Shown piece by piece: positions 1-9,075 of a DNA stretch of 64,000 nt. Below the pieces are notes generated by a model that was given only the letters and a program-made list of their open reading frames with translations, made no database searches and had not been told where the DNA came from. The stretch's first letter is position 1. Each line of letters starts with the position of its first letter. Source of the DNA: Pseudooceanicola sp. HF7 (GTDB lineage: Bacteria; Pseudomonadota; Alphaproteobacteria; Rhodobacterales; Rhodobacteraceae); the NCBI RefSeq assembly GCF_011806405.1, contig NZ_JAATOW010000018.1, forward strand, positions 28,056 through 92,055, read 5' to 3'. The position numbers were made by a program, and so were the translations under genes.

Positions 1-150
1 CTGCTGCATGATGAAGCTTGCGACATTGGTCACGACCGAGGCGGAGGCCCAGTTCATCTGGGTGATCGACACCTCACCGCAGCTGTCGTCCTGCGCGAAA
101 GCGGGAGCGGCCAGCAGCGTCAGGGCTGCGCCGGCAAGAAACTTGTTCAT
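1..150 (-). CDS. Glycine-betaine/proline-type ABC transporter substrate-binding protein (5' end only)
   Basis: Only the first 50 codons are inside the window; the gene continues past base 1. The product starts with a clear signal peptide (MNKFLAGAALTLLAAPAFA) followed by a mature N-terminus that runs CGEVSITQMNWASASVV. The CG..-ITQMNWASA pattern is typical of periplasmic binding proteins of the ProX/OpuAC glycine-betaine type, which capture quaternary amines for an ABC importer. The start at 150 is supported by an AGGAGA ribosome-binding site at about 155-161. An imperfectly spaced inverted repeat at 275-310 lies upstream and could belong to its promoter. The family is a good guess from a short stretch; the ligand is not predictable. 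Confidence 0.6.
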   Translation of the reverse strand, partial: MNKFLAGAALTLLAAPAFAQDDSCGEVSITQMNWASASVVTNVASFIMQQ

Positions 151-274
151 TCTGTTCTCCTTTAGGGGGAATTGGCCTTGGAAGGGAAAGCGGGCGGTAG
201 GTAGCGGCCCTGGGCCGCCCTCCGAAACACCTTTGAATTCCGTCACTTGGGCCATCAGCGCGGTGGCTATCACT

Positions 275-310
275 AAAAACGACATTATTGAACCGTGAAA
301 CGTCGTTTTT
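275..310. repeat. Inverted repeat, possible operator or terminator
   Basis: AAAAACGAC (275-283) is the exact inverse of GTCGTTTTT (302-310), with 18 bases between. It lies in the 534-base stretch 151-684, the only sizeable non-coding stretch at this end. It may be an operator for the binding-protein gene on the minus strand, or a bidirectional terminator ending in T5. Between it and 684 there is only an unconvincing minus-strand reading frame (about 327-691). Confidence 0.4.
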
Positions 311-684
311 GTACCATCAATCGCGTTCAGGGCTTAATTTCCCAGCCCTGGTTGGCGTTTAACGGGTGTCGCTCTGCGATCCGGGCGGCGAAATCGGGCG
401 CGCGGGATAGCGCGGGGGCGTCAGGGACGCGAAGATCGTCGCATTGAAAAAGCGGCCCGATCGCGGCAATGTCCGCGTGATGCTGTCGCTTGGCGAAAAG
501 GTCTCGGTCGCCGGGCCACCATACGATGACGCTGTGCCCGGTCCAATGACTGGCCGCACCCCGTCCCGAAAGAGCAGCCGCCGAAGGATGCGGCCCTGCC
601 GGAGCCTTTCTTCCACAACGCCAAGCGCAAGCAGATCCTTGTCCACACTCCCGCCGAGCTTCTCGGCCATGATCCGGTATCCCC

Positions 685-1455
685 ATGACACAACGCCTAT
701 CCGACGTCATCGCAACCGCCAGGGCAGAGGGGCGCCCCCTGCTGAATGGCTGGATGATGACCCCCGAACCCGCCGTGCTGGAGGCAATGGCCCCCCATGG
801 CTGGGACTGCGTCACGCTTGACCTGCAACACGGGCAGATCGACCAGACCCAGGCCCGGACGCTGGCGCGCACGGCCACCGGGCTGGGGCTGCCGCTTCTG
901 GCGCGCCCGGCCTGGAATGACGTGGCGATGATCTCCCGCCTGCTGGACGACGGTTTCGAAGGGATCATCTGCCCGATGATCAACTCGGCCGAGGACGCCC
1001 GCAGGCTGGCCGCCGCCGCCCATTACGCACCGCGCGGCGCACGCAGCTACGGGCCGGTCCGTGCAAGGGTCGCCTTTGGTCCGGATTACTTCGCCGGCGC
1101 GTCCGACAACCTGCTGGTCCTCGCCATGATCGAAACGAAAGAGGCCCTTGCCGCCCTGCCCGAGATCATCGCGGTCGAGGGGATCTCCGGCGTCTACGTG
1201 GGCCCGGCGGACCTGAGCCTGTCCATGATCGGGCACCCCACCGGAGAGCCCAGCGATCCCACCGTGACGGCGGCTGTCGACCAGATCCGCAAGACGGTGC
1301 AGCAGGCCGGCGGATTGGCAGCCGTGCACAACCTGAGCGTGGATCACACCATGAAGATGGCCGACAAGGGCTGGGACATGGTCACCGGCCCCTCGGATGT
1401 CGGCCTGATCGCCGCCGCCTCTGCCGAGGCCGTGCGCCGCATCAAGGGCCGGTAA
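685..1455 (+). CDS. HpcH/HpaI-family class II aldolase
   Basis: A 256-residue protein of the HpcH/HpaI aldolase family, which makes or breaks C-C bonds between pyruvate-type enolates and aldehydes in aromatic and sugar-acid breakdown. Visible family marks are the early DLQHGQ segment with the catalytic-type His, ARPAWND with the pyruvate-binding Arg, MIETKEAL with a metal-binding Glu, and YVGPADLS with a metal-binding Asp. The length is normal for the family (about 250-270). It stands alone between an ABC binding-protein gene and nirK, so its neighbours do not reveal the substrate. Family is secure, exact reaction is not. Confidence 0.85.
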   Translation: MTQRLSDVIATARAEGRPLLNGWMMTPEPAVLEAMAPHGWDCVTLDLQHGQIDQTQARTLARTATGLGLPLLARPAWNDVAMISRLLDDGFEGIICPMINSAEDARRLAAAAHYAPRGARSYGPVRARVAFGPDYFAGASDNLLVLAMIETKEALAALPEIIAVEGISGVYVGPADLSLSMIGHPTGEPSDPTVTAAVDQIRKTVQQAGGLAAVHNLSVDHTMKMADKGWDMVTGPSDVGLIAAASAEAVRRIKGR

Positions 1456-1653
1456 GGCGCACCAAAGCCGGCGGATGCCCCCCGGATTGGATGCGAATCG
1501 CGTCCCTCTATTCTGAAAAACTGCCGCGCCGGCTCCCCCCGCGCGTCAGATCCCCTTTCCAGCCCGTGCCGCCTGGCGCCCGCCACGGCGCGAAAAAAGG
1601 CCCTGTAAAGGCGCGACGCAACCCCCCGGAAAATTTCGCAAAAAGTCACTTGT

Positions 1654-1667
1654 TTGCCCTAGCGCAA
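1654..1667. promoter_or_regulatory. FNR/NnrR-type box upstream of nirK
   Basis: TTGCC-CTAG-CGCAA matches the TTG-N8-CAA dyad of the FNR/NnrR/DNR regulator class. Its end is 66 bases upstream of the nirK ATG. The same arrangement precedes hemN (5300), norC (10969) and pseudoazurin (11960), so the four sites probably define one regulon answering to NO or low oxygen. Binding is inferred from the motif and the gene context. Confidence 0.75.
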
Positions 1668-1733
1668 AGAAGGCCCTTCGGGTCGTCGATAGACTCGTTC
1701 TCAGACAGCATTCAGACCGGAAAGGAAGTGAAC

Positions 1734-2882
1734 ATGCTGACGAGAAGAGCCGCGCTGCTTGGGGGCGCATGCATCGCCGCCTCCCCCCTGCTGATCAAGG
1801 CCGCGCAGGCAGAAGAGATCATGGATACCTCCATGGCGCCCGCGCCCGACCTGTCCAACCTCAAGCGTGTGAAACGCCGGCTCGTGCGCCCGCCGATGGT
1901 GCATGACCACGAACAGCAGGCCCCCGCCGAACCGCGAATCATCGAGTTCGAAATGCGCATCGTCGAGAAGGAAGTGGAGGTCGACACTGGCGCCTACCTT
2001 CAGGCGATGACCTTCAACGGCTCCATTCCCGGACCGCTGATGGTGGTGCACGAAGGGGATTACGTGGAATTGACGCTCTACAATTCCCCGGAAAACCTGA
2101 TGCAGCACAACATCGACTTCCACGCGGCCACCGGCGCCCTGGGCGGCGGGTCCCTGACCCTGGTGAACCCGGGCGAAAAGACGGTGCTGCGGTTCAAGGC
2201 CACGCGGCCGGGCACCTTCGTCTATCACTGCGCCCCCGGCGGTCCGATGATCCCCTGGCACGTCGTCAGCGGCATGTCCGGTGCGATCATGGTCCTGCCC
2301 CGCGACGGGCTGAAGGACGACAAGGGCAACCCGGTCAGCTACGACCGCGTCTTTTATATCGGAGAGAACGATTTCTACATCCCGCGCGACGAGAACGGCG
2401 AATTCAAGCGGTTCGCGGATGTCGGCGAAAGCTATCCCGACACGCTTGAGGTGATGAACGGGCTGATCCCCAGCCACGTCGTGTTCAACGGCAGCGTGGG
2501 CGCGCTGACGGGCGACAATGCGCTGCACGCGGCGCAGGGTGAAAAGGTGCTCTTCGTGCACAGCCAGGCCAACCGCGATTCCCGCCCGCACCTGATCGGC
2601 GGCCACGGCGACCTGGTCTGGGAGACCGGCAAGTTCAACAACCCGCCGGAACGCGATCTTGAGACCTGGTTCATCCGCGGCGGCTCTGCCGGGGCGGCGC
2701 TTTACGAGTTCCTGCAACCGGGGGTCTATGCCTATGTGAACCACAACCTGATCGAGGCGGTGAACCTTGGCGCGACGGCCCACGTGGTGGTCGAGGGCAA
2801 TTGGAACAACGACCTGATGGAGCAGGTCCAGGCCCCGATCGAGTACAACTCCGCATACGAGGGCAGGACGGCGCTGCCGTAA
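1734..2882 (+). CDS. nirK: Copper-containing nitrite reductase NirK
   Basis: A 382-residue periplasmic enzyme that reduces nitrite to NO. The first 27 residues form a twin-arginine-like signal (TRRAALLGG, then AQA). All copper ligands of the family can be placed: type 1 site H125, C166, H176 and M181; type 2 site H130, H165 and H337. The catalytic pair is D128 and H286. The start at 1734 gives the signal peptide and has an AAGGAAG ribosome-binding site; a longer open frame upstream adds only non-conserved residues. The electron donor is probably the pseudoazurin at 12043. It is followed by nirV, and an FNR/NnrR box precedes it at 1654. Confidence 0.97.
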   Translation: MLTRRAALLGGACIAASPLLIKAAQAEEIMDTSMAPAPDLSNLKRVKRRLVRPPMVHDHEQQAPAEPRIIEFEMRIVEKEVEVDTGAYLQAMTFNGSIPGPLMVVHEGDYVELTLYNSPENLMQHNIDFHAATGALGGGSLTLVNPGEKTVLRFKATRPGTFVYHCAPGGPMIPWHVVSGMSGAIMVLPRDGLKDDKGNPVSYDRVFYIGENDFYIPRDENGEFKRFADVGESYPDTLEVMNGLIPSHVVFNGSVGALTGDNALHAAQGEKVLFVHSQANRDSRPHLIGGHGDLVWETGKFNNPPERDLETWFIRGGSAGAALYEFLQPGVYAYVNHNLIEAVNLGATAHVVVEGNWNNDLMEQVQAPIEYNSAYEGRTALP

Positions 2883-2957
2883 CCGGCGCGACCGTCGAAA
2901 GAAGACCCGGGCGGCTGGCACAGGTCAGCCGCCCTTCCCCGGTTCGGGAGATCGGAC

Positions 2958-3827
2958 ATGACACCCTCGGACAGCAAGCCCTTCAAAATCACTTCCAAGG
3001 CAGCGATAGCTTGCGTCGCCGGCCTGCTGGCGTCGACGGCCCTCGCGCTGCTGGCCTGGCCGCAGGCCGACAGGGCCCCTGCCCCCTTCCCCGCGCCAGA
3101 GGTCATCGCGATCCCGGCGGGCACGATCAGCTACCGCCCCTTCGGCAGCTTCGAAAAGGCTGGCAAGGCGCAGACCCCGGCGACGGTCCCGACGCAGGTC
3201 AACGGCATCGCGATCATGAAATACCAGGTCAGCCGCGCCCAATATGGCGCCTGTGTCGCGGCGGGGGCCTGCGATCCCGGCCCCTCTTCAGGCGCGGACC
3301 TGCCCCAGACCCAGGTCAACTGGACCGACGCCCACGCCTTTGCCGATTGGTATTCCGCTCTGACCGGAGAGGCCTGGCGCCTGCCGACGGACCGGGAATG
3401 GCAGCTGGCGGCAGCCGAGCGTTACGGCGACGCGGTGGCCGATCCCGGGGACCTGGATCCGGGCGAAAGGATGCTTGCCAACTACAAGGCCGGCGTCCTG
3501 CTGCGCGGCACCGCCAGCCCGACGCTGCGGCCCGCAGGCGGCTTCGGGGTCAATTCGCGCGGCGTCGCGGACATGGCGGGCAATGTCTGGGAATGGACGG
3601 ATGGCTGCATGGAAAGCGGCACGCTGAACCCGGATGGCACCATCGCGCGCAGTGAGCCCTATTGCTGGGTGCGCATCGCCGGCGGGCGGCACCGCGCGGC
3701 GATCGTGGATTTCATCCGCGATGCCAGCGTGGGCGGTTGCGCCGTCGGGATGCCGCCCGATCACCTTGGCTTCCGCCTTGTGCGCGATACCGCAGGCACG
3801 CGCCGCCGCTGGCTTGCCTTCCTCTGA
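2958..3827 (+). CDS. nirV: NirV, formylglycine-generating-enzyme-like protein linked to nirK
   Basis: A 289-residue protein with an N-terminal membrane anchor or signal (about residues 15-35, IACVAGLLASTALALLAW) and a C-type-lectin-like FGE-sulfatase domain. Typical family segments are MKYQVSRAQYGACV, WRLPTDREWQLAA, DMAGNVWEWTDGC and DHLGFRLVR. NirV genes commonly follow nirK in alphaproteobacteria; their role is not settled, though maturation or export of NirK is often proposed. The 75-base gap after nirK has no terminator that I can see, so it is probably co-transcribed. A strong terminator follows at 3877. Confidence 0.9.
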   Translation: MTPSDSKPFKITSKAAIACVAGLLASTALALLAWPQADRAPAPFPAPEVIAIPAGTISYRPFGSFEKAGKAQTPATVPTQVNGIAIMKYQVSRAQYGACVAAGACDPGPSSGADLPQTQVNWTDAHAFADWYSALTGEAWRLPTDREWQLAAAERYGDAVADPGDLDPGERMLANYKAGVLLRGTASPTLRPAGGFGVNSRGVADMAGNVWEWTDGCMESGTLNPDGTIARSEPYCWVRIAGGRHRAAIVDFIRDASVGGCAVGMPPDHLGFRLVRDTAGTRRRWLAFL

Positions 3828-3876
3828 CGCGCGGGCGGTCGAGATGCTGATTGACGCTTCGCCCAGGCGAAACAAG

Positions 3877-3910
3877 CGCGGCCCTGACATGCATCAGGGC
3901 CGCGTCTTTC
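3877..3910 (+). terminator. Rho-independent terminator after nirV
   Basis: An 11-bp perfect stem, CGCGGCCCTGA (3877-3887) with TCAGGGCCGCG (3894-3904), has a six-base loop and is followed by TCTTTCTC. It closes the nirK-nirV unit before the convergent hemN. Confidence 0.8.
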
Positions 3911-3950
3911 TCAGGAGTCATCCCAATATATTCCGGTTTCTGAATAAATA

Positions 3951-5265
3951 TCAGGAAGCCTGGCTGTAGCGCGCGCCATCGGCCACATGAGCATCGAAGC
4001 GGCTTGCCACGATCCGGGTCAGGGCGCGGCCCTCCGGGCGGACCGAAAGACTATCCGCCGTGACCTCGACAAGATCGCCAAAGCTTTCTGCCACAAGGGC
4101 CATCTCGCGCCTCAGCCGATCCGCACCAGCCCCATGGACGGCGCGCAGCGCGGCAAGGTCGAGCCGGAAATCGCACATGATCATCTCGATCGCGCGGGCG
4201 CGCAGAAGGTCGTCCGGGCTCATCACGTGGCCCCGTCCGCCTGCCAGCTCTCCGGCTTCGATACGCTGCACGTAAGCAGGCGTCGCGGCGGCGTTCTGGA
4301 CATAGCCCGCCGGCAGCTTGGAAATCGAAGAGGCCCCAAGCCCGATCAGCGTCGGGCAGGTGTCATCGGTATAGCCCTGGAAGTTCCGGCGCAGGTGTCC
4401 GGTCTGCGCCGCCTGGGCCAGCCCGTCACCGGGCCCGGAAGCGACGCGCCGCGTGCTCTGCCAGCTCGAAACGCGCGACCTCCTTGGGCAGGACCTCTGC
4501 GTCGATCAGCTGCTGGCGCTTAGAGACCCAGGGCACATGGGCATAGCCGAACAGCGCCAGCCGGTCCGGCACAAGGTCCAGCACCTTGGAGACCGTATCA
4601 TCAAGCCGCGCGATATCCTGGTGCGGCAGGCCATAGATCAGGTCCGCGTTCAGCGACCGGATGCCGGCGGCGCGCAGATCCTCGACGCAGGCGCGCGTGA
4701 TGTCGAAGGGCTGAAGGCGGCCGATGGCCTCCTGCACGAGGGGGTCGAAATCCTGGATGCCGATGCTGGCGCGGTTCATGCCTTCTTCCGCCAGCGCCTG
4801 GATCTTGGCGCGGTCCACCATAGTCGGGTCGATCTCGACAGAGAACTCGTGATCCTCGGTGGGCGGAATCACCGCGCGCACCGCCTGTGCCAGCCGGTGG
4901 ATCAGCGCGGGCGGCAGGATAGTGGGCGTCCCCCCGCCCCAATGCATCCGCCCCATGCGAAGCCCCTTGGGCAGGATGTCCTTCAGCAGGGCCAGTTCCT
5001 GTTCCAGCGTGCCGATGTAGCTTTCCACCGGCGTCAGCGTCTTCGTGCCCTGCGTCCGGCAGGCGCAGAACCAGCACAGCCGTTCACAGAACGGGATATG
5101 CAGATAGACCGAGACCGGCACGGCCGGGTCCAGCGCGGCAAGGGCCTGCGCCTGCTCGGCCGCGCCAACGGCGGGCGAGAAGACGGGGGCCGTGGGATAA
5201 GAGGTGTAGCGGGGCACCCGGGCATCGAAAAGGCCCAGGGATCCAAGGCGGTCAATCTGTTTCAT
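3951..5265 (-). pseudogene. hemN: hemN, oxygen-independent coproporphyrinogen III dehydrogenase, broken by an internal deletion
   Basis: HemN is a radical-SAM enzyme that makes protoporphyrinogen without oxygen and is needed for haem in anaerobic growth. The N-terminal part (279 residues, 5265 to 4426) is intact and has the C60-x3-C64-x2-C67 cluster motif and GGGTPT. It runs into a stop just after AARRF. The next frame resumes at once with PGDGLAQ and RNFQGY and continues to the normal C-terminus at 3951. The conserved GY..IG.DHFA segment expected at the junction is missing. The whole locus is 1315 bases, about 38 short of a usual hemN, which fits a deletion of roughly 13 codons that also shifts the frame. 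An FNR/NnrR box is still present at 5300. An assembly error is possible but would have to remove a whole block. Confidence 0.85.
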
Positions 5266-5299
5266 GCGCCCGGTATCGCGCCCCTGCCCGCCCCGCGCT

Positions 5300-5313
5300 T
5301 TGCGCAGGATCAA
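5300..5313. promoter_or_regulatory. FNR/NnrR-type box upstream of hemN
   Basis: TTGCG-CAGG-ATCAA fits TTG-N8-CAA. It ends 35 bases before the hemN start codon and begins two bases after the nnrU stop codon, so hemN has its own regulated promoter inside the nor transcript. Confidence 0.65.
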
Positions 5314-5315
5314 AC

Positions 5316-6008
5316 TCAGACCGGAAAAGGCGAAACCCCGATCACGAGGCCGTGTAGGTGCAAGGCCCCCATCCAGAGGGCCAGGCCAAGCAGGGCCCGC
5401 AGCGCCATGCGCCGGCCATTGGAAGCCCGCCAGCTGGGGCGGAAAAGCGGCGCGACAGAGAAGATCGCGGTATTTGCGAAGAAGACATCGGACTGCGGGC
5501 CCATCACCCGCCGTGCCCGCGCGTCAAAGGCCGGGATGGCCGCGATGGCCATGACGACGAAGCTGGCGAACAGGATGACGTGGGCCAGATCCCCGTTCAC
5601 CACCAGGTGCGACCCGGACCAGAGCGCGAGCGCCAGGAAAAGCGGGTGGCGCGACAGGGCGGCAAAGCCCGGCGCCTGCGGATCGAAAGGCGCCTTGCGC
5701 GCGCCGCCCAGCGTGGCGGGGCTGGCCACCCCGGCCCCGCAGGTTACCAGCATGGCCGCAAGTGGCATGGCAAGGTTGGGCAGCCAGCGCATCCAGGGCA
5801 TTTGCGGCCAGAGCGCGACGTAGGGCGCCCGACCGGCCGCCGCGATGACCCAGACCAGCAGGGCAAGCGACAGACCCCCGTAGACAGCGAAGTAGGCGCG
5901 CCGTCCGACCACCCCGATCAGCCGCTCCCGCAGCCCGCCGATCCGGGGCAGGAAGTGACTGGCGACGAACAGCGCCAGCGCCAGAATGTATGCGCTCCAG
6001 CCGGTCAT
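5316..6008 (-). CDS. nnrU: NnrU family membrane protein
   Basis: A 230-residue integral membrane protein with about six hydrophobic helices, starting MTGWSAYILALALF. It has NnrU landmarks such as RRAYFAVYGGLSL and LSRHPLFLALALW, and the CAGAGVASPATLGGARKAPFDPQAPGF region (abbreviated here by its ends). NnrU genes belong to NO-regulated nitrite/NO reductase regulons in Rhodobacter; the activity is unknown and resembles isoprenylcysteine-methyltransferase-like membrane proteins. The ATG at 6008 overlaps the stop of the preceding 72-residue gene in an ATGA, which supports this start over one 21 codons earlier. Confidence 0.88.
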   Translation of the reverse strand: MTGWSAYILALALFVASHFLPRIGGLRERLIGVVGRRAYFAVYGGLSLALLVWVIAAAGRAPYVALWPQMPWMRWLPNLAMPLAAMLVTCGAGVASPATLGGARKAPFDPQAPGFAALSRHPLFLALALWSGSHLVVNGDLAHVILFASFVVMAIAAIPAFDARARRVMGPQSDVFFANTAIFSVAPLFRPSWRASNGRRMALRALLGLALWMGALHLHGLVIGVSPFPV

Positions 6009-6223
6009 TTGCCCTCCGTCTGCTGCTTGAGCCGTTCGATATGAAGGGCAAAGGCCCAGGTCGCCGGACATCCGATCACCAGCCCGCCGGCGGCGGCCTG
6101 CCAGGGCGACAGCACCGGCCAGCCCAGCCAGGAGGTGATGAGCGAGGCAAAGAACAGGTTTACCCCCATGGCCCCTGCCCCGAACGGGTATAGGGCCGCG
6201 AAAAGGCCAGCCTGGGGTCTCAT
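6005..6223 (-). CDS. Small two-helix membrane protein between norD and nnrU (NorF/NnrT-like position)
   Basis: A 72-residue protein with two predicted membrane helices (about residues 10-35 and 42-62) and a charged tail ending HIERLKQQTEGK. It is coupled on both sides: its ATG overlaps the stop of the 57-residue gene (ATGA at 6223-6220), and its own stop overlaps the nnrU start. In related nor clusters this position is taken by small membrane proteins called norF or nnrT. The match here rests on position and topology, not on a motif that I recognise. Confidence 0.65.
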   Translation of the reverse strand: MRPQAGLFAALYPFGAGAMGVNLFFASLITSWLGWPVLSPWQAAAGGLVIGCPATWAFALHIERLKQQTEGK

Positions 6224-6393
6224 CTGCGGCTCACCAGCATCTGTACGGCCACCAGCGCGCCCAGCAGGGCAAGGGAGGCCAGGAGGTACCAAAGCTCGGC
6301 GCTGTCGGTCTGCGGCTGCGGGATCGGGCGCTGGAACCCCTCGGCCAGGGCCGGTGCGGGCAGGATGAGGGCGAAGGTGAAGATGCGTTTCAT
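6220..6393 (-). CDS. 57-residue signal-anchored membrane protein downstream of norD
   Basis: Translation begins MKRIFTFALILPAPALAEG, a good signal peptide, followed by a short proline/glutamine-rich linker and one C-terminal helix (about residues 34-54) ending in SRR. It starts one base after the norD stop codon and overlaps the next gene by four bases, so it lies in a tightly coupled nor transcript. The function is unknown; a small accessory subunit of the NO reductase assembly system is plausible from the context only. Confidence 0.6.
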   Translation of the reverse strand: MKRIFTFALILPAPALAEGFQRPIPQPQTDSAELWYLLASLALLGALVAVQMLVSRR

Positions 6394-6394
6394 G

Positions 6395-8272
6395 TCAGCT
6401 CTCCATGGTCAGGGTTTGATAGATCTCCGGCAGCGCGCGGGGCAAGCGTTCCGGATGCGGCAATAGGGTGAAGCCGGCGCGCCCGAAGATGCGGGCGAAC
6501 CAGTCCTGCCCGTCCTGGTCAACGATGACCCCATGCACCGCCTGGCCCAGCGCGCGGGCCTCGCGGACGGCCATGCGGCTGTCCTCGATCCCGTGTTGGC
6601 CTTCGTAGTGGTCGAGGTCATTGGGCTTGCCGTCGGTCAGCACAAGCAGCAGGCGGCGCGTCGCGCCCTCTTCGGCCAGCTGGGCAGAGACATGGCGGAT
6701 CGCCGCGCCAAGGCGGGTGTAATGCCCCGGTGTCAGCCCGCCGATGCGGGCCGTGACCGCGCCCGACATCGGCTCGGCAAAGGTCTTGGCCCGGTGCAGG
6801 AAGACCCGGTCCCGGCGCAATGAGGAGAACCCCCAGATGCCCAGCCGGTCGCCCGCGGTGTCGATGCCGCAGGCCAGGGCCGCGACGGCCTCGCGCGCGA
6901 CCTCGATCACCGATGTGTCGCCGATGGCGGCCTCGGTCGAGCGAGAACAATCCATCAGGATCGCCACGCTCAGATCCCGCGCCACCGCGCGCCCGGCCTG
7001 CCAGACCCGGTCCGAGCCCTCCTGCCCGCAGGCGATATCGGTGCGCGAAGTCACCACCGCGTCCAGGTCCACGTCCTCACCGTCGATCTGCCGGGGCAGG
7101 ATCACGCGGCGCGGATGCAGCGGGGCAAACTGGCGTTTCACCCGCGCGACAAGGCGCGGATCAGGGGCATATTCGGCGCGCGGCTTCGCCGGGGCCTCCA
7201 GCACGCGGGTATGTGCAGGCATGTAATCGCCCGTGCGCCGGTTCCACTCGGGGTAGGTGAACTTGCCCGCCAGCCGCTCGTGCTCGGCGTCCTGCGGCGA
7301 GAGGTCCAGCGACAGGCGCAGCCGGGTCGCGGCGCGTTTCATGTTTTCAGAGAAGGTCAGGTGGTCCTGATCCTCGGCGGCCTTGGCGGCATTGTCTTGG
7401 TCGTCGTCATCCACCAGCCGGTTGATGTTCAGGCTCTCGGCCCAGGACATGATCGTCTCGAAGCGGTGGATGATGAAACCGTCGTTGCGGTTGGCCTGGT
7501 CGCGCGCCTCGCGCCTGGCCTCCTTGCGGCTGGGCACCGCGAAGGCGGGCGCGGGACCCGGTTCCTCGGCATTGTCAGCGGCCCCCTTCCCTGCGCCGCG
7601 CGTCAGGAAGCGCAGCCAGATCGGCACGGGCGCATAGCTGCGGTAGCCGCGTGGCGCGGGACTGGCCATTTCTTCGACCCCGCCGCGCTGGCAGCCGATC
7701 TGATCCAGGATCTGACGCTCGATGGCGGCCTCGTGTCGGGGCAGGCCCGTGCGCCCGCGCAGGGCGCAGGTCTCGCGGCAGAGCGCGCGGTAGGCGTCGC
7801 GCAGGCCGGGACAGGCGGCAAAGGCACGGTCCATCGCCGCCGCGTTGGCCGCGATCTGGGCCAGGTCGTTGCGATAGGGATCGTCAAGCGCCGCGGGGCG
7901 CTCGGCGAAGGCCGCGATGGCCGCCAGCCAGAGGTAGGCCGCCCGGTTCAGCGCCCGGGTCGAAAACACGTCCATCACCGGTGGCAGTCGCAGGCGGTCG
8001 CCGTCGAAATCGGCCGTGTGCCCCCTCTCGCGCGGGGTGCCGACCCGGCGCAGAAGGCCGGGGCGGTGATCGCAAGAGGCCAGCGGCGCCACCACGATCT
8101 CGACAGAGGCGCCGCCGCCAAGCGCGCGGAACAGCGCGGCAAGGCTGGGGCGGATCTGCTCGAACGTGACCGCGCGGTCGCTGGCATCCGCAGCCCTGCG
8201 CCGCGTGGCCATGTCATGCCAGAGGTTGCCGACGGTTTCCTCCGGCTCCATCAGGTCGAGAACATGGATCAT
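6395..8272 (-). CDS. norD: NorD, von Willebrand factor A-domain protein for NO reductase activation
   Basis: A 625-residue protein whose C-terminal third is a VWA domain with the MIDAS motif DCSRS (in ILMDCSRSTEA) and later LVLTDGKPND. NorD works with the NorQ ATPase to insert metal into, or activate, the NorCB nitric oxide reductase. The start MIHVLDLMEPEETVG at 8272 matches the usual NorD N-terminus and lies four bases after the norQ stop; a longer frame would overlap norQ. The stop is followed directly by the 57-residue gene. Confidence 0.93.
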   Translation of the reverse strand: MIHVLDLMEPEETVGNLWHDMATRRRAADASDRAVTFEQIRPSLAALFRALGGGASVEIVVAPLASCDHRPGLLRRVGTPRERGHTADFDGDRLRLPPVMDVFSTRALNRAAYLWLAAIAAFAERPAALDDPYRNDLAQIAANAAAMDRAFAACPGLRDAYRALCRETCALRGRTGLPRHEAAIERQILDQIGCQRGGVEEMASPAPRGYRSYAPVPIWLRFLTRGAGKGAADNAEEPGPAPAFAVPSRKEARREARDQANRNDGFIIHRFETIMSWAESLNINRLVDDDDQDNAAKAAEDQDHLTFSENMKRAATRLRLSLDLSPQDAEHERLAGKFTYPEWNRRTGDYMPAHTRVLEAPAKPRAEYAPDPRLVARVKRQFAPLHPRRVILPRQIDGEDVDLDAVVTSRTDIACGQEGSDRVWQAGRAVARDLSVAILMDCSRSTEAAIGDTSVIEVAREAVAALACGIDTAGDRLGIWGFSSLRRDRVFLHRAKTFAEPMSGAVTARIGGLTPGHYTRLGAAIRHVSAQLAEEGATRRLLLVLTDGKPNDLDHYEGQHGIEDSRMAVREARALGQAVHGVIVDQDGQDWFARIFGRAGFTLLPHPERLPRALPEIYQTLTMES

Positions 8273-8276
8273 GGCC

Positions 8277-9071
8277 TTACCCGTAGACGGCGCTGGCGAG
8301 GTCGCGCAGGGCCTGCTGGACATCCGCTTCGTCGGACAGGGGTTCGATGATGGCGGCCTCCAGCGCCCGCGCGATGGGCATGCCAGAGGCCATCAGCGTG
8401 GCGGCATAGATCAGCAGGCGGGTGGACACCCCCTCTTCCAGATCCATGCCTGTCAGCTTGCGGATCCCCCCGGCCAGGCGCACCAGCGCCCGGGCCGGAT
8501 CCTCTGCCAGTCCGCTTTCGCGCATCACCACCGGCACCTCGACCTCGGGCGCGGGAAAGTCGAACCCGACGGAGACAAAGCGCTGGCGGGTCGAGGGCTT
8601 CATCTTCTTCAGGATGTTCTGGTAGCCGGGGTTGTAGCTGGCGACCAGCATGAAGCTCTCCGGCGCCACCAGCTCCTCTCTGGTCTTGTCGATGACCAGC
8701 CGGCGCCGGTCATCGGTCAGCGGGTGCAGCACCACGGTGACGTCCTTGCGGGCCTCCACCACCTCATCAAGGTAGCAGATCCCGCCCATCCGCACCGCCC
8801 GCGTGAGAGGCCCGTCGACCCAGACGGTCTCTCCGCCCTTCAGCAGGTAGCGCCCGATGAGGTCGGCGGCGGACAGGTCGTCATGGCAGGCCACGGTGTA
8901 AAGCGGCAGGTCCAGCCGGGCCGCCATATGTTCGACAAAGCGGGTCTTGCCGCAGCCCGTGGGCCCCTTCAGAAGAAGGGGCAGCGCCTTTGCCTGAGCC
9001 ATCTCGAAGACGGCGCATTCATCGGCGACGGGTTGGTAGAACGGCAGGTCGGGGTGGGTCAGGTCGTTCAT
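8277..9071 (-). CDS. norQ: NorQ, MoxR-type AAA+ ATPase for NO reductase activation
   Basis: A 264-residue MoxR/CbbQ-type ATPase. The Walker A motif is GPTGCGKT (residues 36-43), Walker B is ICYLDEV, and the sensor region includes VASYNPGYQN. NorQ pairs with a VWA partner (NorD, directly downstream) to mature the NorB haem/iron active site. The start MNDLTHPDLPFYQPV was chosen because it resembles other NorQ proteins; an in-frame ATG six codons earlier would overlap the norB stop. Confidence 0.94.
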   Translation of the reverse strand: MNDLTHPDLPFYQPVADECAVFEMAQAKALPLLLKGPTGCGKTRFVEHMAARLDLPLYTVACHDDLSAADLIGRYLLKGGETVWVDGPLTRAVRMGGICYLDEVVEARKDVTVVLHPLTDDRRRLVIDKTREELVAPESFMLVASYNPGYQNILKKMKPSTRQRFVSVGFDFPAPEVEVPVVMRESGLAEDPARALVRLAGGIRKLTGMDLEEGVSTRLLIYAATLMASGMPIARALEAAIIEPLSDEADVQQALRDLASAVYG

Positions 9072-9075
9072 CACA

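Noticed and set aside
1701..2921. 406-codon minus-strand frame opposite nirK
   Set aside because: nirK on the plus strand has every copper ligand; the antisense frame has no protein-like features.
4426..4440. In-frame TGA in hemN as a selenocysteine or read-through codon
   Set aside because: The frame after the TGA does not continue HemN. The match resumes in another frame with a conserved block missing, so a deletion explains it better.
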